Made by a program: the position numbers and the translations under genes. Below are positions 8,828 through 18,136 of a DNA stretch of 64,000 nt, one piece after another. The number at the start of each line of letters is the position of its first letter. The stretch's first letter is position 1. Source of the stretch: Sneathiella limimaris. Its GTDB lineage: Bacteria; Pseudomonadota; Alphaproteobacteria; Sneathiellales; Sneathiellaceae. The stretch lies in NCBI RefSeq assembly GCF_012932565.1, contig NZ_JABBYJ010000002.1, positions 310,001 to 374,000 on the forward strand. Direction: 5' to 3'. Below the pieces are notes generated by a model, which saw only the letters and a program-made list of their open reading frames with translations, ran no database searches and had not been told where the DNA came from.

Positions 8828-9934
8828 ATGGCCACCGTAACTGAACAGGCAATTCTGAACCATTTAGGCCGAATTATTGAGAAAAAAAGCGGCAAGGACA
8901 TTGTCTCCTTAGGCATGGTGACTGGTCTCGTGATCAAAGAGGGCAATGTTGCCTTCGCCCTTGAGATCGACCCCAAAGATGCAGGCGAGATGGAAATCCT
9001 CCGAAAAGAGGCTGAACAGGCCGTTTATGGCATGGATGGCGTAACCTCCGTCAGTGTTGTACTAACAGCTGAAAAAGCAGCGGCACAGGCCCAGCCACAA
9101 CAACCACAAGCCCCACAGCAGCCGCAACAAAAACCCGAAGTCCCAGGCGTTGCCGCGATTATCGCAGTGGCCTCTGGTAAGGGCGGTGTGGGTAAATCCA
9201 CCTGCTCGGTCAACCTCGCGCTCGGACTGCAGGCGCAAGGCCTCAATGTCGGGATTTTGGATGCGGATATTTACGGCCCCTCCCTGCCCCGCATGCTGGG
9301 CCTTACCGGCAAGCCCAAAACAACCGATGGCAAGAAACTGGAGCCAATGGAAAAATGGGGACTTAAAGTCATGTCCATGGGTTTCCTTGTCGAGGAAGAC
9401 ACCCCAATGATCTGGCGCGGCCCGATGGTGATGAGCGCCCTGCAACAGATGATCTTTGATGTAAACTGGGGCGAGCTGGATGTGCTGGTGGTGGATATGC
9501 CACCCGGAACCGGCGATGCACAGCTAACCATGGCGCAGCGGGTGCCACTGACCGGTGCGGTAATCGTCTCCACCCCGCAGGACATTGCCCTTCTGGATGC
9601 GCGCAAAGGCCTTAACATGTTCCGCAAAGTGGAAGTCCCTGTCCTTGGCGTGATTGAAAATATGAGCTATTTTCTCTGCCCGTCCTGCGGCGATCGCAGC
9701 GACATCTTTGGTCATGGCGGCGCGAAACAGACCGCCGAACAACTCGGTGTTGATTTCCTTGGCGAGGTTCCGCTTCATATGCAGATCCGCGAAACCTCCG
9801 ATGCGGGCACTCCCATCACCGCAATAGAGCCCGACAGCGACCACGCCAAGATCTACAAAGCTCTGGCTGCCAAAGTGCAGGACAAAATCGAAGCCGAACT
9901 CGCCAATTCCGGCCCCGCATTTGTGGTGGAGTAA
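8828..9934 (+). CDS. mrp: Mrp/NBP35 (ApbC) family iron-sulfur carrier ATPase
   Basis: Mrp proteins bind and deliver [4Fe-4S] clusters to apoproteins in the cytosol. The 368-residue protein has an N-terminal MIP18/DUF59 domain (residues 1-80), a Gln/Pro/Ala linker, the deviant Walker A GKGGVGKSTCSVN near residue 117, VVDMPPGTGDAQLT, and the cluster-binding CPSC pair near residues 284-287. The frame is open to 8789, but the ATG at 8828 begins the family-like MATVTEQAILNHLG and has GGAG upstream. Divergent from hflK; ends in a shared terminator with ppdK. Confidence 0.95.
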   Translation: MATVTEQAILNHLGRIIEKKSGKDIVSLGMVTGLVIKEGNVAFALEIDPKDAGEMEILRKEAEQAVYGMDGVTSVSVVLTAEKAAAQAQPQQPQAPQQPQQKPEVPGVAAIIAVASGKGGVGKSTCSVNLALGLQAQGLNVGILDADIYGPSLPRMLGLTGKPKTTDGKKLEPMEKWGLKVMSMGFLVEEDTPMIWRGPMVMSALQQMIFDVNWGELDVLVVDMPPGTGDAQLTMAQRVPLTGAVIVSTPQDIALLDARKGLNMFRKVEVPVLGVIENMSYFLCPSCGDRSDIFGHGGAKQTAEQLGVDFLGEVPLHMQIRETSDAGTPITAIEPDSDHAKIYKALAAKVQDKIEAELANSGPAFVVE

Positions 9935-9954
9935 GACAGCCTCATCTTTCGAAC

Positions 9955-9984
9955 AAAAAAGCCCGGGAAATTCCCGGGCTTTTT
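9955..9984. terminator. Bidirectional terminator between mrp and ppdK
   Basis: GCCCGGG-AAATT-CCCGGGC (9961-9979) is flanked by A6 on the left and T6 on the right, so it can end both convergent transcripts. Confidence 0.92.
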
Positions 9985-10005
9985 TATTGACGATATTGTC
10001 TTCGC

Positions 10006-12684
10006 TTACGCTTCGGATTCTCTGCTGACGCCGAGGGCGGCTTGCGCGGCGGCAAGGCGAGCGATCGGCACCCGGTAAGGAGAACAGGACACGTAGTCGA
10101 GCCCGACTTTTTCACAGAAATCGATACTGCTTGGGTCACCACCATGCTCACCGCAAATACCAAGCTTGATGTCTTTCCGGGTCTCGCGACCGCGTTCAGC
10201 AGCGATTTTCACCAGTTCGCCCACACCATCCTGATCGAGCGAGACAAACGGATCCACCTCATAGATGCCCTGGTTCACATATTCCTCAAGGAAAGAGCCA
10301 CTGTCATCACGGCTGATGCCGTAAGTGGTTTGTGTCAGGTCATTCGTTCCAAAGGAGAAAAACTCTGCCTGATTGGCGATGTGACCGGCCTGCAGGGCTG
10401 CGCGCGGCAGCTCGATCATAGTACCGATCAGGTATTCAACGGCAACGCCGGTTTCACCCTCAATCGTTTTGGCAACCGCCTCGATCTTGCCTTTAAGGAT
10501 TTCAAGCTCCCGCTCGGTCGCGACCAGTGGGATCATGATCTCTGGGATCACCGTCTCGCCCAGCTCTTTTGAAACTGTGGCTGCGGCCTCCAAGATGGCC
10601 CGAGCCTGCATTTCATAAATTTCCGGGAAGGAAATACCCAGACGACAACCGCGATGACCCAGCATTGGGTTGAACTCATGCAGTTGCAGGGCGCGGTGAC
10701 GCAGCTTCTTGGCATCCGCATTCAAGGCTGCTGCCAGTTCGTCAATTTCCTCATCGGTTTTTGGCAGGAACTCATGCAACGGTGGATCCAGAAGACGCAC
10801 GGTCACTGGCAAGCCAGACATGATGCGGAACAGCTCAACAAAGTCGGCGCGCTGTACTGGCAGCAATTTGGCAAGGGCTTCTTCGCGTTCTGCCAGGCTG
10901 TCGGCCAGGATCATCTGGCGAACGGCAACGATGCGATCCGCATCAAAGAACATATGCTCTGTCCGGCAAAGGCCAATGCCTTCGGCACCGAATTTGCGGG
11001 CGGTTTCTGCATCGAGCGGTGTTTCCGCATTGGTCCGGATTTTCAAGCGGCGAATATCGTCTGCCCATTCCATCAGCGCACCAAATGTACCAGAAAGTTC
11101 TGGCAGGATCATGTCAACGGATCCCAGCATCACTTCGCCGGTACCGCCATCAATGGTGATGATATCGCCCTTGTTCAGGGTCTGACCCATAACGCTTAAT
11201 GTCTCATCCCGATAATCAATGCTGAGCGATCCTGCGCCGGAGACACAAGCCCGGCCCATACCCCTAGCAACCACTGCCGCGTGGGAGGTCATACCGCCCC
11301 GACTGGTCAGGATGCCTTTTGCAGCATGCATGCCGTGAATGTCTTCGGGGCTGGTTTCCACCCGCACAAGGATAACAGAAACACCTTCACCTGCGAGCTT
11401 TTCAGCCTCGTCACTGTTAAAGACGATCTGGCCAGAGGCTGCACCTGGAGAGGCTGGCAATCCACGGGCAATCACATTCTTGTCTGCATTTGGATCAAGA
11501 GTTGGATGCAGAAGTTGATCCAGGGATTGAGGCTCAATCCGTTTCACCGCTTCTTCCTTGCTGATCAGGCCTTCCTCGACCATATCCACAGCAATTTTCA
11601 GTGCGGCATTGGCTGTTCGTTTACCGGAACGGGTCTGCAGCATCCAAAGCTTGCCCTGCTGAACGGTAAATTCAATATCCTGCATGTCCCGGTAATGGGC
11701 TTCCAGTTTCTTGTAGACGTCAACAAGCTCACTGAAAACGGCCGGGAACAGCTCTTCCATGGAAAGATCTTCTGAGCCAGCTTCCTCGCGGGAGGCTTTG
11801 GTCAGGTTCTGTGGTGTCCGGATACCGGCCACAACGTCTTCACCTTGCGCGTTCACCAGGAACTCACCGTAGAACAGTTTAACGCCAGTTGAAGGGTCAC
11901 GGGTAAAGGCAACACCAGTTGCACTGTCATCACCCATGTTACCAAACACCATGGCCTGTACGTTGACGGCTGTGCCCCATTCGGCAGGGATGTCATGCAA
12001 GCGGCGATACGTGATCGCCCGCTGGTTCATCCAGGAGCCGAACACCGCACTAATAGCCCCCCAAAGCTGGTCTTGCACATCTTGCGGGAACGGACGTCCC
12101 AGCTCTTCCTGAACCTTGTCTTTATACTGACCAACCAGTTTTTCCCAGTCATCAGCGGACAGGTCAGTGTCCAAATGGTAGTCGTTTTCTTCTTTGAGGA
12201 TTTCGAGAAGTTCCTCGAAATGATGATGCTCAACTTCCAGAACCACATCGGAATACATCTGGATAAAACGGCGATAACTGTCATAAGCAAAGCGACGGTC
12301 ACCGGACTGGGCGGCGAGCCCTTCTACAGTTTCGTCATTAAGGCCAAGGTTGAGGACCGTGTCCATCATGCCCGGCATGGATGCCCGCGCACCAGAGCGA
12401 ACAGAAACCAGAAGCGGCTGGGTCTTGTCGCCAAACTTGCCCCCAACCGAGCTTTCGATCTTGGCAATGGCTGCATCAACCTGCGCCGCCAGATCTTCCG
12501 GATACTGCCGGTCATTATCATAATAGGCCGTACAGACTTCAGTGGAGATGGTAAAACCGGAGGGAACTGGCAGGCCAAGGTTGCTCATTTCAGCAAGGTT
12601 GGCCCCTTTTCCGCCCAGGAGGTTCCGCATATCAGCAGTTCCGTCTGCTGCACCGTCACCAAAGGAATATACCCACTTCGTCAT
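10006..12684 (-). CDS. ppdK: Pyruvate, phosphate dikinase
   Basis: PPDK interconverts pyruvate + ATP + Pi with phosphoenolpyruvate + AMP + PPi. The protein has about 892 residues. The N-terminal ATP-grasp domain begins KWVYSFGDGAADG and includes LLGGKGANLAEM. The swivelling phosphohistidine domain has GGMTSHAAVVARGMGRACVSG near residue 466, and the C-terminal TIM barrel has LGICGEHGGDP with the catalytic Cys near residue 845. The ATG at 12684 is preferred; an in-frame GTG four codons upstream is possible. It lies 36 nt after glyS on the same strand, so it is probably cotranscribed with glyQS, an alphaproteobacterial arrangement. Confidence 0.97.
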   Translation of the reverse strand: MTKWVYSFGDGAADGTADMRNLLGGKGANLAEMSNLGLPVPSGFTISTEVCTAYYDNDRQYPEDLAAQVDAAIAKIESSVGGKFGDKTQPLLVSVRSGARASMPGMMDTVLNLGLNDETVEGLAAQSGDRRFAYDSYRRFIQMYSDVVLEVEHHHFEELLEILKEENDYHLDTDLSADDWEKLVGQYKDKVQEELGRPFPQDVQDQLWGAISAVFGSWMNQRAITYRRLHDIPAEWGTAVNVQAMVFGNMGDDSATGVAFTRDPSTGVKLFYGEFLVNAQGEDVVAGIRTPQNLTKASREEAGSEDLSMEELFPAVFSELVDVYKKLEAHYRDMQDIEFTVQQGKLWMLQTRSGKRTANAALKIAVDMVEEGLISKEEAVKRIEPQSLDQLLHPTLDPNADKNVIARGLPASPGAASGQIVFNSDEAEKLAGEGVSVILVRVETSPEDIHGMHAAKGILTSRGGMTSHAAVVARGMGRACVSGAGSLSIDYRDETLSVMGQTLNKGDIITIDGGTGEVMLGSVDMILPELSGTFGALMEWADDIRRLKIRTNAETPLDAETARKFGAEGIGLCRTEHMFFDADRIVAVRQMILADSLAEREEALAKLLPVQRADFVELFRIMSGLPVTVRLLDPPLHEFLPKTDEEIDELAAALNADAKKLRHRALQLHEFNPMLGHRGCRLGISFPEIYEMQARAILEAAATVSKELGETVIPEIMIPLVATERELEILKGKIEAVAKTIEGETGVAVEYLIGTMIELPRAALQAGHIANQAEFFSFGTNDLTQTTYGISRDDSGSFLEEYVNQGIYEVDPFVSLDQDGVGELVKIAAERGRETRKDIKLGICGEHGGDPSSIDFCEKVGLDYVSCSPYRVPIARLAAAQAALGVSRESEA

Positions 12685-12720
12685 TTTAATGTCCACTTAT
12701 CGCTCAAAGTTATCTTTAGG

Positions 12721-14778
12721 CTAGCCTTCCACCTTCGAAAGGTCAGCCAGTTGGTCCAGAGAGTTGCGAATGCTGGCCAGCAATCGCAGGCGGTTCGACC
12801 GGGTATCGGCGTCATCCGCATTTACAATTACGCTGTCAAAAAAGGCATCGACGGGTTTACGCAAAGTCGCTGCTGCCTTGCTGGCAACCTCGAACTCATC
12901 AGCCCCCAATGCACCGGCCATTAGACCGGAAACCTCTTCAATACGCGCAAAAAGGTTAATTTCCGCTTCCTCAACGAGAAGTTTTTTATCTGGCTGGCTG
13001 TCATAGGAGACACCGTCCTTCTTCTCTTCAATCCGCAGAATATTGGCTGCCCGGCGATATGCCGTCAACAAATTGGCTCCATCTTCGCTTTCCAAAAAGC
13101 CGGAAAGCGCATTCACTTGTGCCATCAGGCGCACCAGATCGCTGGTTCCACCAAGAGCAAAAACAGCCGACACATAATCATGGCGAACGTTCTGTTCTTT
13201 TAAATGGACTTTCAGCCGGTCTGCGAAGAATTCCAAGAGCTCCTCGGGCACCAGTTTATCATCCACGATCTGCAGCTCATCAGCGGCTTTAAAAACCTCT
13301 ACCAGAGGCAGGCGCAAACCGTTTTCCAGCACCAGCCGGATCACCCCGAGGGCGGCACGGCGAAGCGCATATGGATCTTTTGAACCTGTTGGCTTTTCAT
13401 CCATGGCGAAGAAGCCAACCAATGTGTCGATCTTATCGGCGAGAGCAACAACCACGCTCACAGGCTCAGACGGGCAATTGTCATTGGGTCCAAGCGGTGA
13501 GTAATGATCCTGAAGGGCGGCGGCAACAGCAGCCTCCTCCCCATCATGGACAGCATAATAGCGGCCCATCAAGCCTTGAAGATCCGCAAACTCGCCCACC
13601 ATTTCAGTGGTCAGATCCGCTTTACACAGAAGGGCGGCGCGGGCACAAAGCGCTTCATCGGCACCCTCAACATACGGGGCAATGATCTTGGCGAGAGCCA
13701 CAATGCGCTCAACCTTTTCCCGAACGGTACCCATACGCGCATGGAACACCACTTTTTCAAGGGCAGGCACCCGGCTTTCCAGGGTATTTTTACGGTCCTG
13801 ATCCCAGAAGAATTTCGCATCAGAAAGACGTGCGCTCAACACCCGTTCATTACCGGCCGTAATTTTCTGCCCGCCATCTTCAGCCCGAAGGTTGGCAACC
13901 GTGATAAAGCGCGGCGCCATCTTGCCGCTTGCATCGGAGAGAGAGAAATATTTCTGATGGCTGCGCATCGCGGAAATCAAGGCTTCCTGCGGCACATCCA
14001 TAAACTGCGGATCAATCGCCCCAATCAGCGCTTCCGGCCATTCCACAAGACCGGCCACCTCAGCCAGCAGGCCCGGATCCTCAATCAGCTTCAGGCCTTC
14101 ATCTTCGGCGAGGCTGGCAGCATCCTTGGCGATAATCTCCCGCCGCTCGATATCTTCCAGCACCACATAGGCGGAGCGAAGCTTTGCTTTATAATCCTCA
14201 AAACCTTTAACCGCGATGGCCTCCGGCGCCATGAAGCGATGACCAAAAGTTTGATCATTGGCCGTTAAATGTTCCCAAGTCACTGGGAGGGCTGCCCCAT
14301 CGAAAAGGCAGAGGATATTATGAAGCGGCCGCACCCAACGGGCTTTATGGTCGCTCCATTTCATGGGCTTTGGCCACGGTAGATTGCTCATGGCTTCCGG
14401 AATGATCTTCAGAAGCACATCGCTGGTCTGGCCACCCTTGGTTTCCACCACCGCATAATAAAAAGACCCCTTAGGTGTTTCCCGCTCTTCCAACTGGTCC
14501 TGCGTCAGACCTGTTGAGCGAAGGAAACCTTCCAGCGCTTTTTCCGGCGCGCCCACACGAGGACCCCGACGTTCTTCTGACGTGTCAGGCTGCGACAAAG
14601 GCAATCCAGTGATAGAGAGAGCTAAACGGCGTGGTGTTGAATAAGAGGCTGACGCCTCAAAGGCGATCCCAGCCTCTTTCAAGGCAGCCGTGACCAGCCG
14701 TTCCAGATCGGAAGCGGCTTTCACCTGCATACGGGCGGGAATTTCTTCGGAGAAAAGTTCAAGCAACAGATCCGCCAT
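12721..14778 (-). CDS. glyS: Glycyl-tRNA synthetase beta subunit
   Basis: GlyS is the tRNA-binding subunit of the bacterial alpha2beta2 glycyl-tRNA synthetase. The 685-residue protein begins with the highly conserved DLLLELFSEEIPARMQ and contains RRGPRVGAPEKALEGFLRSTGL, RWVRPLHNI and the DKIDTLVGFFAMDEKPTGSKDPYALRR segment near the HD-like domain. GAGGAGGGTTAAG precedes the ATG. The start lies 1 nt beyond the glyQ stop, so translation is coupled. Confidence 0.97.
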   Translation of the reverse strand: MADLLLELFSEEIPARMQVKAASDLERLVTAALKEAGIAFEASASYSTPRRLALSITGLPLSQPDTSEERRGPRVGAPEKALEGFLRSTGLTQDQLEERETPKGSFYYAVVETKGGQTSDVLLKIIPEAMSNLPWPKPMKWSDHKARWVRPLHNILCLFDGAALPVTWEHLTANDQTFGHRFMAPEAIAVKGFEDYKAKLRSAYVVLEDIERREIIAKDAASLAEDEGLKLIEDPGLLAEVAGLVEWPEALIGAIDPQFMDVPQEALISAMRSHQKYFSLSDASGKMAPRFITVANLRAEDGGQKITAGNERVLSARLSDAKFFWDQDRKNTLESRVPALEKVVFHARMGTVREKVERIVALAKIIAPYVEGADEALCARAALLCKADLTTEMVGEFADLQGLMGRYYAVHDGEEAAVAAALQDHYSPLGPNDNCPSEPVSVVVALADKIDTLVGFFAMDEKPTGSKDPYALRRAALGVIRLVLENGLRLPLVEVFKAADELQIVDDKLVPEELLEFFADRLKVHLKEQNVRHDYVSAVFALGGTSDLVRLMAQVNALSGFLESEDGANLLTAYRRAANILRIEEKKDGVSYDSQPDKKLLVEEAEINLFARIEEVSGLMAGALGADEFEVASKAAATLRKPVDAFFDSVIVNADDADTRSNRLRLLASIRNSLDQLADLSKVEG

Positions 14779-14779
14779 C

Positions 14780-15673
14780 TTAACCCTCCTCGCCTAGATG
14801 ACCGCGGTTACGCAGCCATTGTTCTGCGCAGCCTTTGGCAAGGGCGCGAACCCGTCCAATATAGGCAGCCCGTTCAGTCACACTGATCACTCCGCGTGCA
14901 TCCAGCAGGTTAAACAGATGCGAGGCTTTCATGCATTGATCATATGCGGGCAGGCAAAGGCCCGCCTCAAGTATGGTCTGGCACTGGGTTTCGGCATCCT
15001 CAAACTGGCGCAGCAGGATATCGACATTTGAATGCTCAAAGTTGAACGCGGACTGTTCCTGCTCGTTCTGTAGGAAAACATCGCCGTAAGTCACTCCGTC
15101 GTCATTCCATTTCAGATCATACATCCGGTCAACGCCCTGCACATACATGGCAAGCCGCTCAAGACCATATGTTAGTTCCCCAGATACCGGGTTACAGTCA
15201 AAGCCACCAACCTGCTGGAAGTAGGTAAACTGGCTCACTTCCATGCCATCGCACCAGACTTCCCAACCAAGACCCCAAGCACCCAGGGTCGGACTTTCCC
15301 AGTCATCCTCAACAAAGCGGATGTCATGGTTCTTCGGGTCAATGCCAAGGGCATAAAGGCTCTGTAAATAGAGTTCCTGAATATTCTCAGGGGACGGTTT
15401 CATAATGACCTGGAATTGATAGTAATGCTGACCCCGGTTCGGGTTCTCACCATAACGACCATCAGTTGGCCGGCGGGATGGCTGCACATAGGCCGCATTC
15501 CAAGGCTCAGGACCCAGCGCGCGCAGCGTTGTTGCCGGATGGAACGTTCCAGCCCCGACCTCCATATCGTAAGGCTGCAAAATCACACATCCCTGTTCCG
15601 CCCAAAAGTGCTGCAGGGTTAGGATCAGGTCCTGAAAGGAAGAACCTGATTTCGACGTCGTTGGTGCCGTCAT
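14780..15673 (-). CDS. glyQ: Glycyl-tRNA synthetase alpha subunit
   Basis: GlyQ is the catalytic subunit that activates glycine with ATP. The 297-residue protein has the typical [20 protein letters not shown] start, [41 protein letters not shown] and [20 protein letters not shown]. The ATG at 15671-15673 is chosen; a TTG directly in front is in frame, and no strong ribosome site is visible for either. A good sigma-70-like promoter lies 40 nt upstream, so this is the first gene of glyQ-glyS-ppdK. Confidence 0.97.
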   Translation of the reverse strand: MTAPTTSKSGSSFQDLILTLQHFWAEQGCVILQPYDMEVGAGTFHPATTLRALGPEPWNAAYVQPSRRPTDGRYGENPNRGQHYYQFQVIMKPSPENIQELYLQSLYALGIDPKNHDIRFVEDDWESPTLGAWGLGWEVWCDGMEVSQFTYFQQVGGFDCNPVSGELTYGLERLAMYVQGVDRMYDLKWNDDGVTYGDVFLQNEQEQSAFNFEHSNVDILLRQFEDAETQCQTILEAGLCLPAYDQCMKASHLFNLLDARGVISVTERAAYIGRVRALAKGCAEQWLRNRGHLGEEG

Positions 15674-15711
15674 CAAACAAACCGTATTTTTGTTACTAGT
15701 AGGTGCGCCGC

Positions 15712-15740
15712 AACATAGAGCCCAGTTATCGAGCGGTCAA
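15712..15740 (-). promoter_or_regulatory. Putative sigma-70 promoter for glyQ-glyS-ppdK
   Basis: On the minus strand TTGACC, 17 bp, TATGTT. It places a transcription start about 30 nt upstream of glyQ. This is one of the best promoter matches in the window. Confidence 0.6.
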
Positions 15741-15764
15741 CAAGCCTGTCAAAAGATCGGTGTT

Positions 15765-15983
15765 TCAGTCCTTGCAGGTGTGATCTTCAAGGGTAGAGAC
15801 ATAAGTCCCGCAATCAGGGCATTTGATAAGATCCGTGGATTTACCGCCCCGTTTCAGGGAAGCATCATCGTCTCTTTTCCCCAGAATTCCGCCATCTTTG
15901 CCTTTCCCACGGAACATCCGGGCAGCCATAAAGACCGCCCCGATAACCAAAGCCAGCAAAATTAGTTTAATTGGAGACAACAT
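15765..15983 (-). CDS. Small membrane-anchored protein with zinc-ribbon-like tail
   Basis: A 72-residue protein with one N-terminal membrane helix (IKLILLALVIGAVFMAARMF), a basic/acidic linker and a C-terminal CPDCGTYVSTLEDHTC in which three Cys and one His could form a zinc knuckle. I do not recognise a named family beyond conserved alphaproteobacterial hypothetical proteins. It sits 32 nt downstream of the S49 peptidase gene on the same strand and may be its operon partner. The ATG is preceded by a weak GAGAA site. Confidence 0.7.
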   Translation of the reverse strand: MLSPIKLILLALVIGAVFMAARMFRGKGKDGGILGKRDDDASLKRGGKSTDLIKCPDCGTYVSTLEDHTCKD

Positions 15984-16015
15984 CTGATTCTCATATCCCT
16001 GCTGATTTCAGCGAA

Positions 16016-16882
16016 TCACAGACCATATTTATTAAAGGCAGCTTCGCGCTTTGCAGCGCCAATGGCGCTATCAACAGCCCGGTCCACCATAGACTGGGAC
16101 CCAAGCCCCAATGTCCGCTGAATGAAGCTCTTCTTCTCTTCCAGAAGTTCCAGTTTGACCTTCTCGCCATACTTTTCACGCATGAAGCTGCGAAGATCCG
16201 CAATCCCATCGATCAGCCCAAGCTCAACGGCCTTGGTGCCGGTCCAGACATCCCCAGAGAAAAGCTCTTTATCTTTACGCTTTTTCAAGCGCTCACCCCG
16301 GCTGTCCTTTACAAAATTCTTGAAGTTGTCGTGGATTTCCGTTTGCAGCTTCTTCAGCCACTCCACATCGCTTTCTTTTTCAGGGCTAAACGGATCCAGC
16401 TTGGATTTATTCTCGCCAGCCGCATAGGTCCGCCGATCAATGCCAAGCTTTTCCATCAGGCCTGTGAAGCCAAAACCAGCGGAGATCACACCGATGGAAC
16501 CAACCACCGAGTTTTGATCCGCGTAAATCTCATCCGCGCAACATCCCAGCCAATAGCCGCCGGAGGCCATAATATCCTCAGCAAAAGCATAGACCGGGAT
16601 CTTCTTCTCATCAGCCAATTGGCGAATGCGCCCAGCAATGAGCGCCGACTGCACCGGAGAACCACCCGGTGAATTGATGGAGAGGGCAACTGCAACTACC
16701 CCTTTTTTCTCAAACGCATCATTGATGCTTTCGGCGAGGCCCATCAGGTTGAGGTTCTCTCCGCGCAATTTACTGCCGCCGGAGGCAATCACGCCATGGA
16801 GCGGCAGAACAGCAACAACCGGATCTTTTTTGATCCAGCGCTTCAAAGGTGTTTTTGCAAGTATAGATTTCATTTTCTTCAT
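16016..16882 (-). CDS. S49-family (SppA/SohB-like) serine peptidase
   Basis: A ClpP-fold peptidase of about 288 residues, related to signal peptide peptidase SppA and SohB. The VAVLPLHGVIASGG strand, SINSPGGSPVQSALIAGRI, the nucleophile context IMASGGYWLGCCADEIYAD and the likely general base in AGENKSKLDPFSP are all visible. There is no obvious signal peptide or membrane helix, so it may act in the cytoplasm or be peripheral. The ATG at 16882 was chosen; the frame is open to a GTG at 16915, 6 nt from the trmN stop, and another ATG lies at 16873. Same-strand run with trmN and DUF2007. Confidence 0.88.
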   Translation of the reverse strand: MKKMKSILAKTPLKRWIKKDPVVAVLPLHGVIASGGSKLRGENLNLMGLAESINDAFEKKGVVAVALSINSPGGSPVQSALIAGRIRQLADEKKIPVYAFAEDIMASGGYWLGCCADEIYADQNSVVGSIGVISAGFGFTGLMEKLGIDRRTYAAGENKSKLDPFSPEKESDVEWLKKLQTEIHDNFKNFVKDSRGERLKKRKDKELFSGDVWTGTKAVELGLIDGIADLRSFMREKYGEKVKLELLEEKKSFIQRTLGLGSQSMVDRAVDSAIGAAKREAAFNKYGL

Positions 16883-16920
16883 GCCACTTAACTTAATCAG
16901 ACTTGGTGCGCGCACAAGTT

Positions 16921-17700
16921 TTATTTAATAAGATCTGCAATTGAAGCCCCCCGTCTTAGGATTTCATTTGCCGTTTCAGTGGGCGTCCCGTCTTCCTCGT
17001 GCAGAACTAGCCCAGGTAACAACTTTAAGGGACTTCCCGATCCCTTTTCAGCCCGCACCAACACCCGTTTAGCGGGCCTGGTTGCCGACGGCAAGAGTGG
17101 TAGAACCTCAATCCGCCCACATTTCTCCCCGAGAAAGGTTAATATTTCGGTTAACCGCTCTGTACGGTGGATCAAGCTGATTTGCCCTTTGGGCTTCAGG
17201 CGCGCCACACAAAAGCGGATCCAGGTGGCCAGATCCGCATCGGCCTCCACATGAGCCGGCCCTTTTATCGCATGGGTTGAGACTTGCGCGCGGCCTTCTT
17301 CATAAAATGGCGGATTGGTTAGCACGTGATCAAATCCAGCTTCCAACAGGGATTTATCGCCCGCCACTTTCTGGCCATTAAAATCACGCCGGTGGGTAAT
17401 GTTCGCCGCTATAAACTGCGTCCCCTTTTCCAGATGATTATCGGCCGCATTTTGACCCGCAAGCTTTGTCAGACTTTCCTGCAGCTCAATCCCAAAAAGC
17501 ACGCAGTCCGGCACCCGGTATTTCAGACACAGTCCAGCTGTGCCAACACCGGCCCCAACATCCAGCACCATGTCACCAGGCTTCGCCGGAACAGATGCCG
17601 CCAGCAGAACTGCATCAGATCCCGCCCGAAAGCCGCTCTCTGGCTGAGTGATCTGTAATTTTCCATCCAGGAAACCATCCCGGGTCAGTGCCAAATCCAT
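16921..17700 (-). CDS. TrmN6-type tRNA adenine-N6 methyltransferase (YfiC-like)
   Basis: A 259-residue SAM-dependent methyltransferase. The N-terminus (ITQPESGFRAGSDAVLLAAS) is the substrate-side signature of the YfiC/TrmN6 group, followed by SAM motif I VLDVGAGVGTAGLCL and the adenine-N6 catalytic motif VLTNPPFYEEG. The E. coli homologue modifies A37 of tRNA1(Val); the exact tRNA target here is inferred. It lies between the DUF2007 gene and the S49 peptidase gene, all on the minus strand. Confidence 0.85.
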   Translation of the reverse strand: MDLALTRDGFLDGKLQITQPESGFRAGSDAVLLAASVPAKPGDMVLDVGAGVGTAGLCLKYRVPDCVLFGIELQESLTKLAGQNAADNHLEKGTQFIAANITHRRDFNGQKVAGDKSLLEAGFDHVLTNPPFYEEGRAQVSTHAIKGPAHVEADADLATWIRFCVARLKPKGQISLIHRTERLTEILTFLGEKCGRIEVLPLLPSATRPAKRVLVRAEKGSGSPLKLLPGLVLHEEDGTPTETANEILRRGASIADLIK

Positions 17701-17736
17701 ACTTGTCTTGAGTCCTGTCTTTCAGATCTGGCCCTA

Positions 17737-17973
17737 TCAGGCGCCCTCGCCTTTTTTCTCTGGTAGCTCATGGGGCGCGATGTCGGCAAGAATGGCCCTT
17801 GCCGCCTCTTCATCCTTCTCTGGCACAACAACCCGGCGCATGATGGCACCGATGCTCCCCTCCAGAACTGAGGTATGCTGATCCAGCAGAACCGCGTCAA
17901 TCCCCTCGTCCTGCAACACAGCCATCAGATAGGACAGCGTCACAGCATCATTCGTCCGAAATAGTTCTACCAA
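17737..17973 (-). CDS. DUF2007 domain protein
   Basis: A 78-residue protein matching the DUF2007 pattern: VELFRTNDAVTLSYLMAVLQ, then EGIDAVLLDQHTSVLEGSIG and RRVVVPEKDEEAARAIL. The domain is called a putative signal-transducing or PII-like module in Pfam, with no proven role. Two TTG codons compete as starts; the one at 17971-17973 has AGGGGA at proper spacing and gives the family-like MVELFRTND. First gene of a minus-strand run with trmN, divergent from ispB. Confidence 0.85.
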   Translation of the reverse strand: MVELFRTNDAVTLSYLMAVLQDEGIDAVLLDQHTSVLEGSIGAIMRRVVVPEKDEEAARAILADIAPHELPEKKGEGA

Positions 17974-18062
17974 ATTCAAATCCCCTTACTCTTGCTTTCA
18001 CATTACGGGAAAACCACATTTCAGCCAAGGCCCAGATTAAGGCTAAAGAGGTATATGTTCAC

Positions 18063-18090
18063 TTGACCAATGGGGAAGTTCGGCTATGCT
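18063..18090 (+). promoter_or_regulatory. Putative sigma-70 promoter for ispB
   Basis: TTGACC, 16 bp, TATGCT. The predicted transcription start is about 40 nt before the TTG start codon of ispB. Pattern match with good hexamers. Confidence 0.55.
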
Positions 18091-18136
18091 CACCGCTGAA
18101 TTTAGATCCCCGCCAAAATAGTATGATGAGGCGCTT

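Noticed and set aside
11995-12924. 309-codon + strand frame opposite ppdK/glyS
   Set aside because: Shadow frame across two real genes with no domain pattern.
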